Numbered from the stretch's first letter, positions 7,033 through 15,404 are shown. The stretch is DNA of 64,000 bases from Lentilactobacillus kisonensis DSM 19906 = JCM 15041 (GCF_001434135.1 NZ_AZEB01000011.1:18830-82829), one strand, 5' to 3'. The notes: a model not told the origin generated them from the letters alone. Numbers and translations: made by a program.

Positions 7033-7947
7033 ATGGAAGTAAAAGTTATTGTTGCACTCACTTTAGCCATCTTACTGCTAACAGGGTGTGGGCAAAGTTA
7101 TGGTAAATCAAATGGTAAAAAAACTACCCTTGAATTCAGCAATTTAAAAAATAAAGAAGCTTCAACAAACCGAAAAGGCTATTTTGTTTTAAAAGGTGAA
7201 ACAACACCGGGCTCAAAAATTGAAACAGATCAAGGACAGTCTACAATCGCCAAAGGAAAAACGTTTAAGTTAAGGCTATCACTGCCTACTCATAAAAAGT
7301 GGGATTCTTTTCAAGTGTCAGCTATTCATAAGGGTTTTAAGACTAATTATGATTTTATTGAACTTAATAATCACTCTACAGAATATCTCAATGGTTTAAA
7401 AGCCAAAAAGAAAGCAGCAGCCAAAGCAAGCGTTAAAGAAGCTGCTGAATCCTCAAAAGAAGATAGAAAGAAAGAAGCTGCCCCAGCGTCTAGTGAAGTA
7501 GCTTCATCGTCTCAAAAATCAGTTAATGAAAATTCTCACACGCATGGCCTGTCCGGATTAAAATATCAAGCCGATAAATATCTAAAGAAAGATAATTCGG
7601 TTGCCTTTTATCATCCAGTTAAAGTATTGGGGTACGACGATACCAAACCTTACGTAGCTAACATCGAATTTAAAGCAAACAATGAAAGCAAAGCAACAAT
7701 GAAAGATGGTGCTGTCTCTATACTTGAGGGTGTAAAAAAAGCCGACTACAAAGATTTTTCAAATATTAAAATATCTTTTACTCAAAATGTATCCAATGCC
7801 AATGGCAAAACTTTAAAAAATATCCCAGTTTTAGGATATTCATTTAGCCGAAGTACCCTTGAGTCGATAGATCCTAACAACATGGACAGTTCTGATTTAA
7901 GTAAAGTTGCAGATAGTCACTTCGATAAGCACGTTGAAGATGATTAG
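7033..7947 (+). CDS. Prophage lipoprotein (superinfection-exclusion candidate)
   Basis: Signal peptide with a lipobox (LLTGC, Cys ~19), then an Ig-like or beta-rich domain, a Lys/Ala/Ser-rich linker (residues ~125-170) and a C-terminal domain of ~120 residues. It would be anchored on the outer membrane face. It lies between the repressor/ImmA pair and int, the place where phages such as TP-J34 carry the superinfection-exclusion lipoprotein Ltp. Sequence similarity to Ltp was not seen, so the role is inferred from position and lipidation. Confidence 0.7.
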   Translation: MEVKVIVALTLAILLLTGCGQSYGKSNGKKTTLEFSNLKNKEASTNRKGYFVLKGETTPGSKIETDQGQSTIAKGKTFKLRLSLPTHKKWDSFQVSAIHKGFKTNYDFIELNNHSTEYLNGLKAKKKAAAKASVKEAAESSKEDRKKEAAPASSEVASSSQKSVNENSHTHGLSGLKYQADKYLKKDNSVAFYHPVKVLGYDDTKPYVANIEFKANNESKATMKDGAVSILEGVKKADYKDFSNIKISFTQNVSNANGKTLKNIPVLGYSFSRSTLESIDPNNMDSSDLSKVADSHFDKHVEDD

Positions 7948-8066
7948 GATCGGGTTGCAATAAGTCATCGTTAGCTGCACCAATTAGAAGAATCATTGAG
8001 ATAGTCCTGATACGAATGATGGTGAAACGTAGATCCTATAAATCGTTTAACTTTGTGGAGGTATTC

Positions 8067-8477
8067 TTGAATATAATAAAAAATAAAATAAGTGCTTTTT
8101 TTATAACCGCTGATAGTAAGTCTAAAACTCCGGTTCAACAAATGGATGCTAAAAAAATTCCGGTTACAGGAAAATTAAACTTTTTTATTAGTTTTTACAA
8201 TTTGACAGAAGAAAAAAATATCTTTATAAAAATCAGAATTAGAACTCCCGATAAGGCATATTCATCTGAAGCCAAATTAGATGATCTAAAAAGAAAATTA
8301 CAACACATAACTGAAATGCACTTCACTTTAAATTCTGCTTTATTTAAAACTGCTGGAGATATTTCAGCCAAAATAACTCTGTTTGAAAAAGATGAACTAA
8401 CTAGTAAAGAAACGATCCTTGATTTTTCACACACGTATTGTCGCTTTTTGGGGAGGGCCAAAAATCATGAACAATAA
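8067..8477 (+). CDS. Hypothetical phage protein (TTG start, 136 aa)
   Basis: A frame open from 8016 has no RBS at its ATG pair. A TTG at 8067 has GTGGAGGT just upstream and is preferred. The protein appears beta-rich (KIPVTGKLNFFISFYNL, IFIKIRIRTPD, GDISAKITLFEKD), compatible with a small cytosolic sandwich domain. No family recognised. Its 3' end overlaps the RBS and start of the tail-anchored membrane protein, so the two are translationally coupled and may act together. Confidence 0.6.
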   Translation: MNIIKNKISAFFITADSKSKTPVQQMDAKKIPVTGKLNFFISFYNLTEEKNIFIKIRIRTPDKAYSSEAKLDDLKRKLQHITEMHFTLNSALFKTAGDISAKITLFEKDELTSKETILDFSHTYCRFLGRAKNHEQ

Positions 8478-8820
8478 AAAAGTCATTAATGGCCACTTCG
8501 AATATCAAAGCAGTAGGCCAACCCGCTCTTCTTTACTTAAAGATTCAGAAGATGAGTATAATGAAGATGGAGGTGGAAATATGGATGATTATGTAACACA
8601 TCGAGAGCTTGATAAAGCCGTAGAATCTGTGCAAAAAGATATCAAATTATCCCAAGATGAGACGTCGAATCAAATAACTGAATTGTCTGGGAAGATAGAT
8701 GCATTGTCGGTAAACATTCATAATTTATCAAAAATATCTTGGTGGATAATGACCATCATAAGTGCAGGAATCATTGTCCCATTCGTTATTTTACTTATTA
8801 AAACAATTTTCAAGTTATGA
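8467..8820 (+). CDS. Tail-anchored phage membrane protein with two possible starts
   Basis: From ATG 8467 (GGGAGGG upstream) the product is ~117 residues: acidic N-terminus, helical region (HRELDKAVESVQKDIKLSQDE) and a C-terminal membrane helix (SWWIMTIISAGIIVPFVILL). A second ATG at 8581 has an even better site (GGAGGTGGAAAT) and gives an 80-residue form. The coiled-coil plus tail anchor resembles small phage proteins annotated as holin-like or haemolysin XhlA-like, but location in the lysogeny region argues against lysis. Function unknown. Confidence 0.65.
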   Translation: MNNKKVINGHFEYQSSRPTRSSLLKDSEDEYNEDGGGNMDDYVTHRELDKAVESVQKDIKLSQDETSNQITELSGKIDALSVNIHNLSKISWWIMTIISAGIIVPFVILLIKTIFKL

Positions 8821-8887
8821 TTAAACCTTCAAATGGTTCTAAATTCTGATTTTATACTATAAGCTCAAATATTGAGGAGGAATAAAC

Positions 8888-9256
8888 ATGAAATTAAAGA
8901 AATCGTTATTACTGGGAATTATTGCGTTATCACTTGGTACTGTCGGCATAATCAGTCAGCCCACTACAAGCCAAGCAATGAGTATTTATAATCCTGATAA
9001 TCCATTTTGGCTGCACTCGCACTGGATAACTACGACGAAGCGGATCGTAGTTCATAAAATTAAGTATATGGAGCCAGAATATAAGAGTTACCAAGTTGCG
9101 AGCTATGTTGTACCAAGAGGATACCATTACAAGATTTATGCTTCGCCTACGAACTATCACTGGTTCTTTGATTCCGGAAAATTTAAATCAAACGCACACT
9201 ATATGTATGTTTCAAACAGACACAGTCACGACTGGTTTAGATTTGGGGTCCACTAA
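8888..9256 (+). CDS. Small secreted protein (122 aa)
   Basis: Clear signal peptide (MKLKKSLLLGIIALSLGTVG, cleavage near residues 28-31, SQAM). The mature part of ~90 residues is rich in His, Tyr and Trp with no recognised domain. A good RBS (GGAGGAAT) and a TATACT box upstream suggest its own promoter. Similar small Tyr/His/Trp-rich exported proteins occur at 52605 and, broken, at 53165. Cargo (lysogenic conversion) status is inferred from location inside the prophage. Confidence 0.7.
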   Translation: MKLKKSLLLGIIALSLGTVGIISQPTTSQAMSIYNPDNPFWLHSHWITTTKRIVVHKIKYMEPEYKSYQVASYVVPRGYHYKIYASPTNYHWFFDSGKFKSNAHYMYVSNRHSHDWFRFGVH

Positions 9257-9314
9257 ATAACTAGTCCAAATACTGATGACTTTAAAAGCTGAATTATTTG
9301 AGGGAGAAACTTGT

Positions 9315-9692
9315 ATGTTAAAAGAATTTAAAGAGTTTATTTCACGTGGTAATGTAATGGACTTAGCAGTTGGTGTCATTATTGGAGCTGCCTTTACCTC
9401 TATCGTTAAATCATTAGTTGATAACTTAATTAATCCATTAATTGGTTTCTTCTTGGGACAAATTGATTTTTCTGATCTTGCCTTTAAAGTTGGTAGTGCA
9501 ACATTCAAGTATGGTGCCTTTATTAATTCCATTATCAATTTTCTAATTATTGCTTTTGTTGTATTTCTGTTAGTAAAAGGTATCAATAAAATTATGCCTA
9601 AAAAAGAAGCTCCCACTGCCCCAATCTCAATGGAAGCTCAATACCTGCAAGAAATTGCTGATATTTTGAAAAAGAATAATTCCCAAAAATAG
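9315..9692 (+). CDS. mscL: Large-conductance mechanosensitive channel MscL
   Basis: Start [21 protein letters not shown], with GAGGGAGAAA upstream. TM1 ([19 protein letters not shown]) and TM2 ([20 protein letters not shown]) flank a short loop. A C-terminal amphipathic helix ([13 protein letters not shown]) completes the family architecture at 125 residues. MscL pentamers open under membrane tension to release solutes on osmotic downshock. Here it lies between a prophage secreted protein and the phage integrase, an unusual place for a housekeeping channel. Confidence 0.95.
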   Translation: MLKEFKEFISRGNVMDLAVGVIIGAAFTSIVKSLVDNLINPLIGFFLGQIDFSDLAFKVGSATFKYGAFINSIINFLIIAFVVFLLVKGINKIMPKKEAPTAPISMEAQYLQEIADILKKNNSQK

Positions 9693-9776
9693 GCTTTCTT
9701 GAATAAATTCAATCACGTCAACCTTGCACTTGTTTTTAACTTTTCCACATGGATTTAAAAATGAAAGAAGTAATTT

Positions 9777-10010
9777 TTGAATTATATAGATATTTTTAAT
9801 ATTAAGCATGAAAATGCTAGAGTTATTAACACAAAAGATGATTTCAATCGTATTTTTATTATTGAAGATAAAAATGGTGTTCGATATACATGTTTGAAAC
9901 CAGACGCGCAAAAGATGCCTAAAATGACTAGTCACTTCAAAACACTTAAAGCGAAATCAGCTCCATTAAATTATTTAACACCATATTTTACTGGTAAGCG
10001 CACTAAATAA
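9777..10010 (+). CDS. Hypothetical small protein upstream of int (77 aa)
   Basis: TTG start with AAAGAAG ahead. The first half looks beta-rich (RIFIIEDKNGVRYTCLKPDA), the second basic (FKTLKAKSAPLNYLTPYFTGKRTK). No family recognised. An intrinsic terminator follows immediately. A small basic protein next to int could be an excisionase, but it lacks an obvious helix-turn-helix, so this is not claimed. Confidence 0.5.
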   Translation: MNYIDIFNIKHENARVINTKDDFNRIFIIEDKNGVRYTCLKPDAQKMPKMTSHFKTLKAKSAPLNYLTPYFTGKRTK

Positions 10011-10014
10011 TAAG

Positions 10015-10037
10015 AAGCCCACAGAGGGCTTTTTATT
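10015..10037 (+). terminator. Intrinsic terminator upstream of int
   Basis: AAGCCC - 5-base loop - GGGCTT followed by TTTATTT, right after the 77-residue gene. Confidence 0.8.
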
Positions 10038-10114
10038 TAGAACGTTTAGAGAACATACGTGCCCTATTTTGTAAACAAATCAATTAAAAATACACATTGA
10101 AAGGAAATGATGAC

Positions 10115-11302
10115 ATGGCAAAATGGAAACCAATGAAGCGCCATCCCAATATCTACGAATACCCAGTTAAAAATGGTAAGAAATACGGAATTCGCTTCAC
10201 CTACTACGATGCTGAACATAAGCGCCGAGAATACAAAAAAAGTGGCTTTCGTGATTGGCAAGAAGCCGAAGTTGCTTTACACAAATTTCAAAACGATATT
10301 GATAATGGATTCATTAACGCTTTGAATAACCGGCGAACAACAGTCGAAGCGTACTATGAAGTAATTCGTAAACGATCAGTTGATATCGGTAAGTGGCGTC
10401 CGGCAACAATTGCGCAAAAAGATATGTATTTCGCAAAGCATCTCAAACCTGTATTTGGAAATATGGCGTTAACCGATATTAGTCGGCAACAGTATCAGCA
10501 TTTTATTGATAGCAAAGTTAAAGATGGCTACGCTAAGACGACCATCAGTACAATAAATTCTGTTATGCAAATCATTATGAATGCTGCTGAACGTAATGAT
10601 GTGATTTCTAAAAACAAATTAAAAGACATCTCAATTGAAGGTGCTAAGGAGCCTAAGCCAGCCAAGCTGGAACCACAAGATTATCAATTATTCATGAAGA
10701 CAGCAAGGGAATATTTGAGCAAATATTGGTATACCCTCATCTGCTTATTAGCGCTGGGAGCGCGTCGTGAGGAAATTTCTGGGTTGCGGTATAAGTCCCT
10801 TAAGTTTTTTAAGCAAGGTGGCCAGGAAGCCTGTGAGATCACGTACGATATGGCACGCACTCGTTACGAGGAAGGTGGTGGAAAATTAAAGAATCACGCC
10901 AGCTATCGCAAAAATTATGTTACGGGAGAACTTGTTGAGCTGTTAAAATTTTCGCTTCAATACTCAAAAAACATATGTACTCAATGTGGCAGACAATACA
11001 ACAACGACTCATTTCTATTCGTAATGGAAGATTATGGTGAACCTATACATCCAGAATACCCAAACAAAATTTTTAAAAAGGTAGAACGTGCCTGTGGTGT
11101 CCACGTTTACCCCCATCTTCTACGTCATTATTTTGCCACAATGGCTAGATCTAATAACTTTTCACCCACTGATATTATGCATTGGCTCGGCCACTCATCT
11201 TTAACAATGACAGACTCATATACACGGCCAACGAAGCAGGGAGCTTTAAAATTGATTAACGAAATGAATGGCACTCTTTTTAAACCTAATAATGGCAAGT
11301 AA
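10115..11302 (+). CDS. int: Phage tyrosine integrase
   Basis: N-terminal arm-binding domain (residues ~1-55, KNGKKYGIRFTYYDAEHKRR), SAM-like core-binding domain (~65-165) and catalytic domain. Catalytic residues are visible: Arg in LGARREEISGLR, HLLRH, LGHSSLTMTDSY with the nucleophilic Tyr. The start is the ATG of MAKWKPM, with AAAGGAAATG upstream; the longer TTG frame is less likely. Length ~395 is typical. It faces rplL, so integration near the 3' end of the ribosomal operon is implied. Confidence 0.95.
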   Translation: MAKWKPMKRHPNIYEYPVKNGKKYGIRFTYYDAEHKRREYKKSGFRDWQEAEVALHKFQNDIDNGFINALNNRRTTVEAYYEVIRKRSVDIGKWRPATIAQKDMYFAKHLKPVFGNMALTDISRQQYQHFIDSKVKDGYAKTTISTINSVMQIIMNAAERNDVISKNKLKDISIEGAKEPKPAKLEPQDYQLFMKTAREYLSKYWYTLICLLALGARREEISGLRYKSLKFFKQGGQEACEITYDMARTRYEEGGGKLKNHASYRKNYVTGELVELLKFSLQYSKNICTQCGRQYNNDSFLFVMEDYGEPIHPEYPNKIFKKVERACGVHVYPHLLRHYFATMARSNNFSPTDIMHWLGHSSLTMTDSYTRPTKQGALKLINEMNGTLFKPNNGK

Positions 11303-11311
11303 TTTCGGAAG

Positions 11312-11361
11312 TGTGGCAGAAAGCTGTGGCACCTTTTGTAAATGCCACAGAAACTGCCACA
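11312..11361. repeat. Nested inverted repeats after int (att arm or terminator)
   Basis: TGTGGCAG (11312-11319) pairs with CTGCCACA (11354-11361), and TGTGGCA (11325-11331) with TGCCACA (11343-11349). Four copies of the same 7-base word suggest integrase arm sites or a folded 3' end. There is no T-tract, so a plain terminator is less likely. Confidence 0.5.
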
Positions 11362-11406
11362 TAATTATCACTCCGCTTCCTCACATATCCAATTGAAGAC
11401 ACAAAA

Positions 11407-11449
11407 AAATCGCTTCATATCAACAGTTAATGTCGATATGAAGCGATTT
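11407..11449 (-). terminator. rplL operon terminator
   Basis: A perfect 15-base stem AAATCGCTTCATATC / GATATGAAGCGATTT with a 13-base loop, followed on the minus strand by a T-run. It marks the end of host DNA beside the prophage. Confidence 0.9.
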
Positions 11450-11472
11450 AATTTTATCTAATTATAACCCTA

Positions 11473-11838
11473 TTACTTCAGAGTAACCGTACCACCAACT
11501 GCTTCAAGCTTTTCCTTGATTTCGTTAGCTTCGTCTTCAGTAGCGCCTTCCTTAACAATTGAAGGTACCTTGTCAACAAGACCCTTAGCGTCCTTCAAAC
11601 CAAGACCAGTGATGTCACGGATAGCCTTAATAGCTTTAACCTTTTGGTCACCAGATTCAGTTAATTCAACGTCATATGAGTCTTTAGCAGCAGCATCGCC
11701 ACCAGCAGCACCTGCAGCAGCAACTGGAGCAGCAGCTGAAACACCAAATTCGTCTTCAATTGACTTAACTAAGTCGTTAAGGTCGGTAATTGAAGCATCT
11801 TTTAATTGGTCAATAATATTATCTTTATCAAAAGCCAT
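11473..11838 (-). CDS. rplL: Ribosomal protein L7/L12
   Basis: 121 residues. N-terminal dimerisation domain ([28 protein letters not shown]), Ala/Gly-rich hinge (~35-52) and the C-terminal factor-binding domain ([23 protein letters not shown]). As the stalk protein of the 50S subunit it recruits translational GTPases. Start is the ATG after GGAGGAAAATATA. It follows rplJ by 40 bases and is last in the operon, just before the terminator. Confidence 0.97.
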   Translation of the reverse strand: MAFDKDNIIDQLKDASITDLNDLVKSIEDEFGVSAAAPVAAAGAAGGDAAAKDSYDVELTESGDQKVKAIKAIRDITGLGLKDAKGLVDKVPSIVKEGATEDEANEIKEKLEAVGGTVTLK

Positions 11839-11878
11839 TATATTTTCCTCCATTATAATTGGAATTATTTAGTACTAA

Positions 11879-12391
11879 CTAGGCAGCATCGCCATCGTCA
11901 GATTGTTTTTTGTCGGCAATTGCCTTAACACCATATGCAAAGTTACGTACAGGTGCTTGAAGAATGTTAGCAAGAGTTGATAACAATTCTTCACGGCTAG
12001 GCAATGCAGCGTAAGCAGTGATTTCATCAAGACTGGCAACTTCACCGTCAATAACGCCACCCTTCATTTGAAGCGCATCGTTAGTCTTCGCAAAGTTGTG
12101 AATAATCTTAGGGCCGGCAATTGGATCCTCTGAAGAGAATGCAACAGCAGTAGGGCCGTTGAAAGTGTCTTTCAATCCTTCAAATCCAGCCTTAACGGAT
12201 GCCCGATCCAAGATCTTGTTCTTGATAACTTCCATCTTAACGCCTTCATCACGTAATTGCTTTCGCAAATCAGTCACTTCAGCAACGGTTAAACCACGGT
12301 AGTCAACAACAACGATTGATGAGGCAGCTTTCAGTAAGTCAGTAACCTCGTCAACCTTCTTTGATTTAATTGCAACAGTTTCTTTACTCAA
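11879..12391 (-). CDS. rplJ: Ribosomal protein L10
   Basis: The correct start is TTG (LSKETVAIK), with GGAGGTGAAATT upstream; a longer frame would run into the leader terminator. It has the L10 N-terminal RNA-binding domain (SSIVVVDYRGLTVAEVTDLRKQLR) and a C-terminal helix that binds L7/L12. About 170 residues. L10 with L7/L12 autoregulates by binding the leader RNA immediately upstream. Confidence 0.96.
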   Translation of the reverse strand: MSKETVAIKSKKVDEVTDLLKAASSIVVVDYRGLTVAEVTDLRKQLRDEGVKMEVIKNKILDRASVKAGFEGLKDTFNGPTAVAFSSEDPIAGPKIIHNFAKTNDALQMKGGVIDGEVASLDEITAYAALPSREELLSTLANILQAPVRNFAYGVKAIADKKQSDDGDAA

Positions 12392-12424
12392 AATTTCACC
12401 TCCCAAAATTTTCGGTTGGGATTT

Positions 12425-12573
12425 AATAAAAAATCCCCATGCCAACCAAGACATAGAGAAAGTAAATTCCTCGGCAGGATATTAAGGCAAAAGCCACCTG
12501 AGTCTTAGGCGTATTTATCAGCAACTAACAGCTTACCATAGACACCGGTTCGCCGTCAATTAGGGATTTTTAT
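12425..12573 (-). ncRNA. L10 leader (autoregulatory RNA of rplJL)
   Basis: On the minus strand, between rplA and rplJ, the RNA begins with AAAAATCCCTAATTGACGG and ends GGGGATTTTTTATT, so the two ends can pair or the 3' part can form a terminator. The internal CTGCCGAGG and flanking elements fit the L10 leader found upstream of rplJ in Firmicutes. Excess L10(L12)4 would stabilise termination. Confidence 0.85.
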
Positions 12574-12590
12574 TAAAACTCAAAAACTAA

Positions 12591-13298
12591 TTAAGCTTTG
12601 GCAGTATCAAATGAATCAAGATCCACTTTAACACCTGGACCAAATGTTGATGAAATCGAAACGTTGTTAACGTAAACGCCTCGAACAGAAGCTGGACGCG
12701 CTTTTACGATAACATCAGCAATGGTCTTCAAGTTACCGACTAATTGGTCAGCACCAAACGAAACCTTGCCAACGGGAACAGCAACATTACCATCACGATC
12801 AGTCCGATAAGTAACCTTACCAGCTTTAGATTCCTTAACGGCTTTGGTAACATCCATCGTAACCGTTCCGGTCTTAGGGTTTGGCATCAAGCCCTTTGGT
12901 CCAAGAACTCGACCTAAACGACCAACTTGAGCCATCATATCAGGTGTTGCAATGGCAACATCGAAGTCAAGCCAACCATCTTGAATCTTTTGAACTAAGT
13001 CTGCATCACCAACAAAGTCTGCACCAGCATCCTTAGCTGCCTTAGCATTGTCACCCTTAGCAAATACAATAACGGTTTGTTCTTTACCAGTTCCATTAGG
13101 TAAAACAACGGCACCACGTAATTGCTGGTCGGCCTGCTTAGTATCAACGTTTAATTTAAAGACAATTTCAACGGTTGCATCGAATTTTGCAAAATCAATT
13201 TTTTTAACTAAATCAACCGCATCACTTACAGGATATGCTTTTTCTTGATCTACCTGTTCAAGTGCTGCTTTATAATTTTTACCTCTTTTACGAGCCAT
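12591..13298 (-). CDS. rplA: Ribosomal protein L1
   Basis: Start [14 protein letters not shown], with AAGGAGG upstream; a 23-codon extension is spurious. 235 residues with the two-domain L1 fold, including [13 protein letters not shown] and [20 protein letters not shown]1 forms the mobile stalk at the E site and is also a translational repressor of its own operon. The gap to rplK contains an L1-binding-site mimic. Confidence 0.97.
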   Translation of the reverse strand: MARKRGKNYKAALEQVDQEKAYPVSDAVDLVKKIDFAKFDATVEIVFKLNVDTKQADQQLRGAVVLPNGTGKEQTVIVFAKGDNAKAAKDAGADFVGDADLVQKIQDGWLDFDVAIATPDMMAQVGRLGRVLGPKGLMPNPKTGTVTMDVTKAVKESKAGKVTYRTDRDGNVAVPVGKVSFGADQLVGNLKTIADVIVKARPASVRGVYVNNVSISSTFGPGVKVDLDSFDTAKA

Positions 13299-13319
13299 GT
13301 GTGTTTTCCTCCTTGCTTT

Positions 13320-13345
13320 GTGGTTATAACGGATAAACCTCCCAC
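13320..13345 (-). promoter_or_regulatory. L1-binding-site mimic before rplA
   Basis: On the minus strand GTGGGAGG...ATAACCAC, resembling the L1 site of 23S rRNA (GTGGGAGG ... ATACCAC), 22 bases before the rplA start. L1 binding here would block rplA translation. Confidence 0.6.
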
Positions 13346-13400
13346 GCGACGTGAAACAGTGTGTCATCGTTAAAAGTCTGCTGATAGCTGGGGTGTTAAA

Positions 13401-13826
13401 TTAATCCTTAACAGTAAAGCCCATGCTACGTGCAGTACCTTCAACCATGCGCATTGCTGCTTCAACATCAGCTGCGTTTAGGTCTTTCATTTTAGTTTCG
13501 GCAATTTCTTTAACTTGGTCCTTAGTAACTTCAGCAACCTTGTTAGTATTTGGTTCACCGGAACCCTTTTGAACACCAGCAGCTTTCTTGAGTAACACAG
13601 CAGCAGGTGGAGTCTTTGTGATGAAGTCAAATGATCGATCTTCATACACAGTAATAACGACAGGAATGATCATTCCTGCTTGATCAGCAGTACGTGCATT
13701 GAATTCCTTCGTGAATCCCATAATGTTGATACCTGCTTGACCTAAAGCAGGACCAACTGGAGGGGCAGGTGTTGCTTTGCCCGCTGGAATCTGCAACTTA
13801 ACAATATTAGCTACTTTTTTAGCCAC
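13401..13826 (-). CDS. rplK: Ribosomal protein L11
   Basis: 141 residues beginning [30 protein letters not shown], the nearly invariant L11 N-terminus, and containing MGFTKEFNA and a C-terminal rRNA-binding domain. L11 forms the GTPase-associated centre with 23S rRNA. RBS AAGGAGGTATG. First gene of the rplK-rplA unit and preceded by an L1-binding mimic. Confidence 0.97.
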   Translation of the reverse strand: MAKKVANIVKLQIPAGKATPAPPVGPALGQAGINIMGFTKEFNARTADQAGMIIPVVITVYEDRSFDFITKTPPAAVLLKKAAGVQKGSGEPNTNKVAEVTKDQVKEIAETKMKDLNAADVEAAMRMVEGTARSMGFTVKD

Positions 13827-13851
13827 GAGACATACCTCCTTAAGTCCGTGT

Positions 13852-13884
13852 GTGGTAATTGGAGATCAAAATTTCTCCTCCCAC
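13852..13884 (-). promoter_or_regulatory. L1-binding-site mimic before rplK
   Basis: On the minus strand GTGGGAGGAGA...TCTCCAATTACCAC: GTGG/CCAC closes the element and GGAGA/TCTCC forms the inner stem. It copies the 23S rRNA L1 site layout and lies ~25 bases ahead of the rplK start. Confidence 0.7.
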
Positions 13885-13945
13885 GTAAGTATGCATAAAC
13901 ATACCAGTTAAATATACCATAAACATTACTATTGAACAAGACAAA

Positions 13946-14812
13946 TTAGACATTCCAAATAAATTTCGCAATATGAGCATCAACGACCCGATTTTCATGC
14001 AATAGTCTATGAGTCGCTCGGCTGCCACGAATTACTAATTCACGGTAGTAAATAATCGGATCCCGCAAAAGATACCTCAACGAAAAAGCGCTCGTCAGCG
14101 ATACCTGGCCATCATTTTGCTGACTTGAGCTGATTGTTCCAGCAATATTTAGAAACTTAATTCCCCTTGGCATTGCCGTTACTTTCTTCGCCAGAGCCCG
14201 GTAAACTGCTGTCTTCTGTTGGGGGCCGGTACTATCAATGGGATAGTCTTCAACATCCCGCGTATTTTTCGCAATCTCGGAATCATTAAATGGCCCGGCA
14301 ATTGTTATTACTCGATTAACTTTAACCGGAATGTCATGTTGATGATGGGTTAGAAACCAAAAAATCGTAATACATCCCATCGAGTGACCAACAAAATTAA
14401 TCGTTGAAACACCCCGATTAGCTAATAAATCACAAATTCGCATTAACCATTCTGCCTGCTGTTTAGGGCGTGATCGTTTATCTTGGAAAATCACCTGAAT
14501 CAGGCACCGATAATCAACAAAATCACCAATGAGCCGCAGCTTACCGTGGCGATCAACAATAATCACCAGCGACTTATTAGCACCATACTTTTTTACGAGC
14601 CGTCGCAATAGAAATCCGAATGAAAACCGATTGCCAAAGTAACCGGGTAAAAACAGCGTTGGAACAGCATCAATCTGATTGATCGCCTGCTGATCAACAT
14701 GGCTATTAATCGGCCTCCCTATTAAAATAAAGGTCTTAGCCAAAAGAACGGAGCCAACCACCAGTATGATTCCCATTAAAGTTAATATGACAATTCCGAA
14801 CACATTAACCAC
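13946..14812 (-). CDS. Membrane-anchored alpha/beta hydrolase (DUF915-like)
   Basis: N-terminal hydrophobic segment (GIVILTLMGIILVVGSVLLA), then an alpha/beta hydrolase domain with LFLPGYFGNRFSF and the nucleophile elbow GHSMG (Ser ~144). A His near the C-terminus is a plausible third catalytic residue. This is the DUF915 cell-surface hydrolase type common in lactobacilli; substrate unknown. It sits between nusG and rplK on the same strand, interrupting a normally contiguous pair, so it is probably expressed with the translation genes. Confidence 0.75.
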   Translation of the reverse strand: MVNVFGIVILTLMGIILVVGSVLLAKTFILIGRPINSHVDQQAINQIDAVPTLFLPGYFGNRFSFGFLLRRLVKKYGANKSLVIIVDRHGKLRLIGDFVDYRCLIQVIFQDKRSRPKQQAEWLMRICDLLANRGVSTINFVGHSMGCITIFWFLTHHQHDIPVKVNRVITIAGPFNDSEIAKNTRDVEDYPIDSTGPQQKTAVYRALAKKVTAMPRGIKFLNIAGTISSSQQNDGQVSLTSAFSLRYLLRDPIIYYRELVIRGSRATHRLLHENRVVDAHIAKFIWNV

Positions 14813-14822
14813 CTACTTGTTG

Positions 14823-15371
14823 TTAAACGATTGGGTCAACCTGATCAAATTCAAGTTCAGTACTTGTCTCCCGGCCAAACATTTCAATATTGACCTTCAA
14901 ACGCATTTTTTCATTATCGATCTCGGTCACTTTACCGTCGAGACCAGTGAACGCACCGTCAACAATCTTAACCGTATCGCCAACGCTAACGTCAAGTTGC
15001 TCATGACGAGAACTCATGCCAATCCGCTTCAACACCAGTTCAACTTCGTCAGGTAATAGCGGAGTTGGTTTACTTCCCTGCCCATGAGAACCAACGAATC
15101 CAGTTACGCCCGGGGTGTTTCGAACAATATACCAAGCTTGGTCGGTCATAATCATTTCAACCAACACATAGCCAGGGAACGTCTTTTCCATTTTTTCTTC
15201 ATCTTTACCATTTTTAACTTCGTGCTCCTCTTGTTCCGGCACGACGACCCTAAAAATGTAGTCTTGCATTCCCATAGATTCCTTCCGGCTGTCAAGGTTT
15301 AACTTAACTTTATTTTCATATCCGGAATAAGTATGTAAGACATACCATTGTTTCTCTGCTGACTCAACCAT
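14823..15371 (-). CDS. nusG: Transcription elongation/antitermination factor NusG
   Basis: 182 residues. NGN domain (KQWYVLHTYSGYENKVKLNLDSR ... FPGYVLVEMIMTDQAWYIVRNTPGVTGFVG) and C-terminal KOW motif (VGDTVKIVDGAFTGLDGKVTEI). Binds RNA polymerase and couples it to Rho or ribosomes. Starts after GGAGATTATTAA. A terminator-like hairpin lies between it and secE, so part of its transcription may be separate. Confidence 0.97.
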   Translation of the reverse strand: MVESAEKQWYVLHTYSGYENKVKLNLDSRKESMGMQDYIFRVVVPEQEEHEVKNGKDEEKMEKTFPGYVLVEMIMTDQAWYIVRNTPGVTGFVGSHGQGSKPTPLLPDEVELVLKRIGMSSRHEQLDVSVGDTVKIVDGAFTGLDGKVTEIDNEKMRLKVNIEMFGRETSTELEFDQVDPIV

Positions 15372-15404
15372 ATTTAATAATCTCCTTAAAAATCACGTCA
15401 AATA

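Larger units (their letters stand above)
1..11400. mobile_element. Prophage, lysogeny end (left part outside window)
   Basis: The block runs from a partial phage-type ATPase through an antirepressor, two Cro/CI-like divergent switches, an ImmA-type peptidase, envelope cargo genes and a tyrosine integrase. It stops at the terminator of rplL, where dense housekeeping genes begin. Early genes point left and lysogeny genes mostly point right, the usual layout of temperate lactobacillus siphophages. No structural genes are visible because the element continues off the left edge. The right boundary (attR) is only inferred to lie between the integrase stop and the rplL terminator, since attL is not in the window. 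Confidence 0.85.

Noticed and set aside
9777..10010. Excisionase call for the small protein before int
   Set aside because: No winged-helix or MerR-like motif is visible; position alone is not enough.
11516..11872. Long plus-strand frames opposite rplL, rplA and other ribosomal genes
   Set aside because: Antisense shadows caused by codon bias; no RBS and no family.
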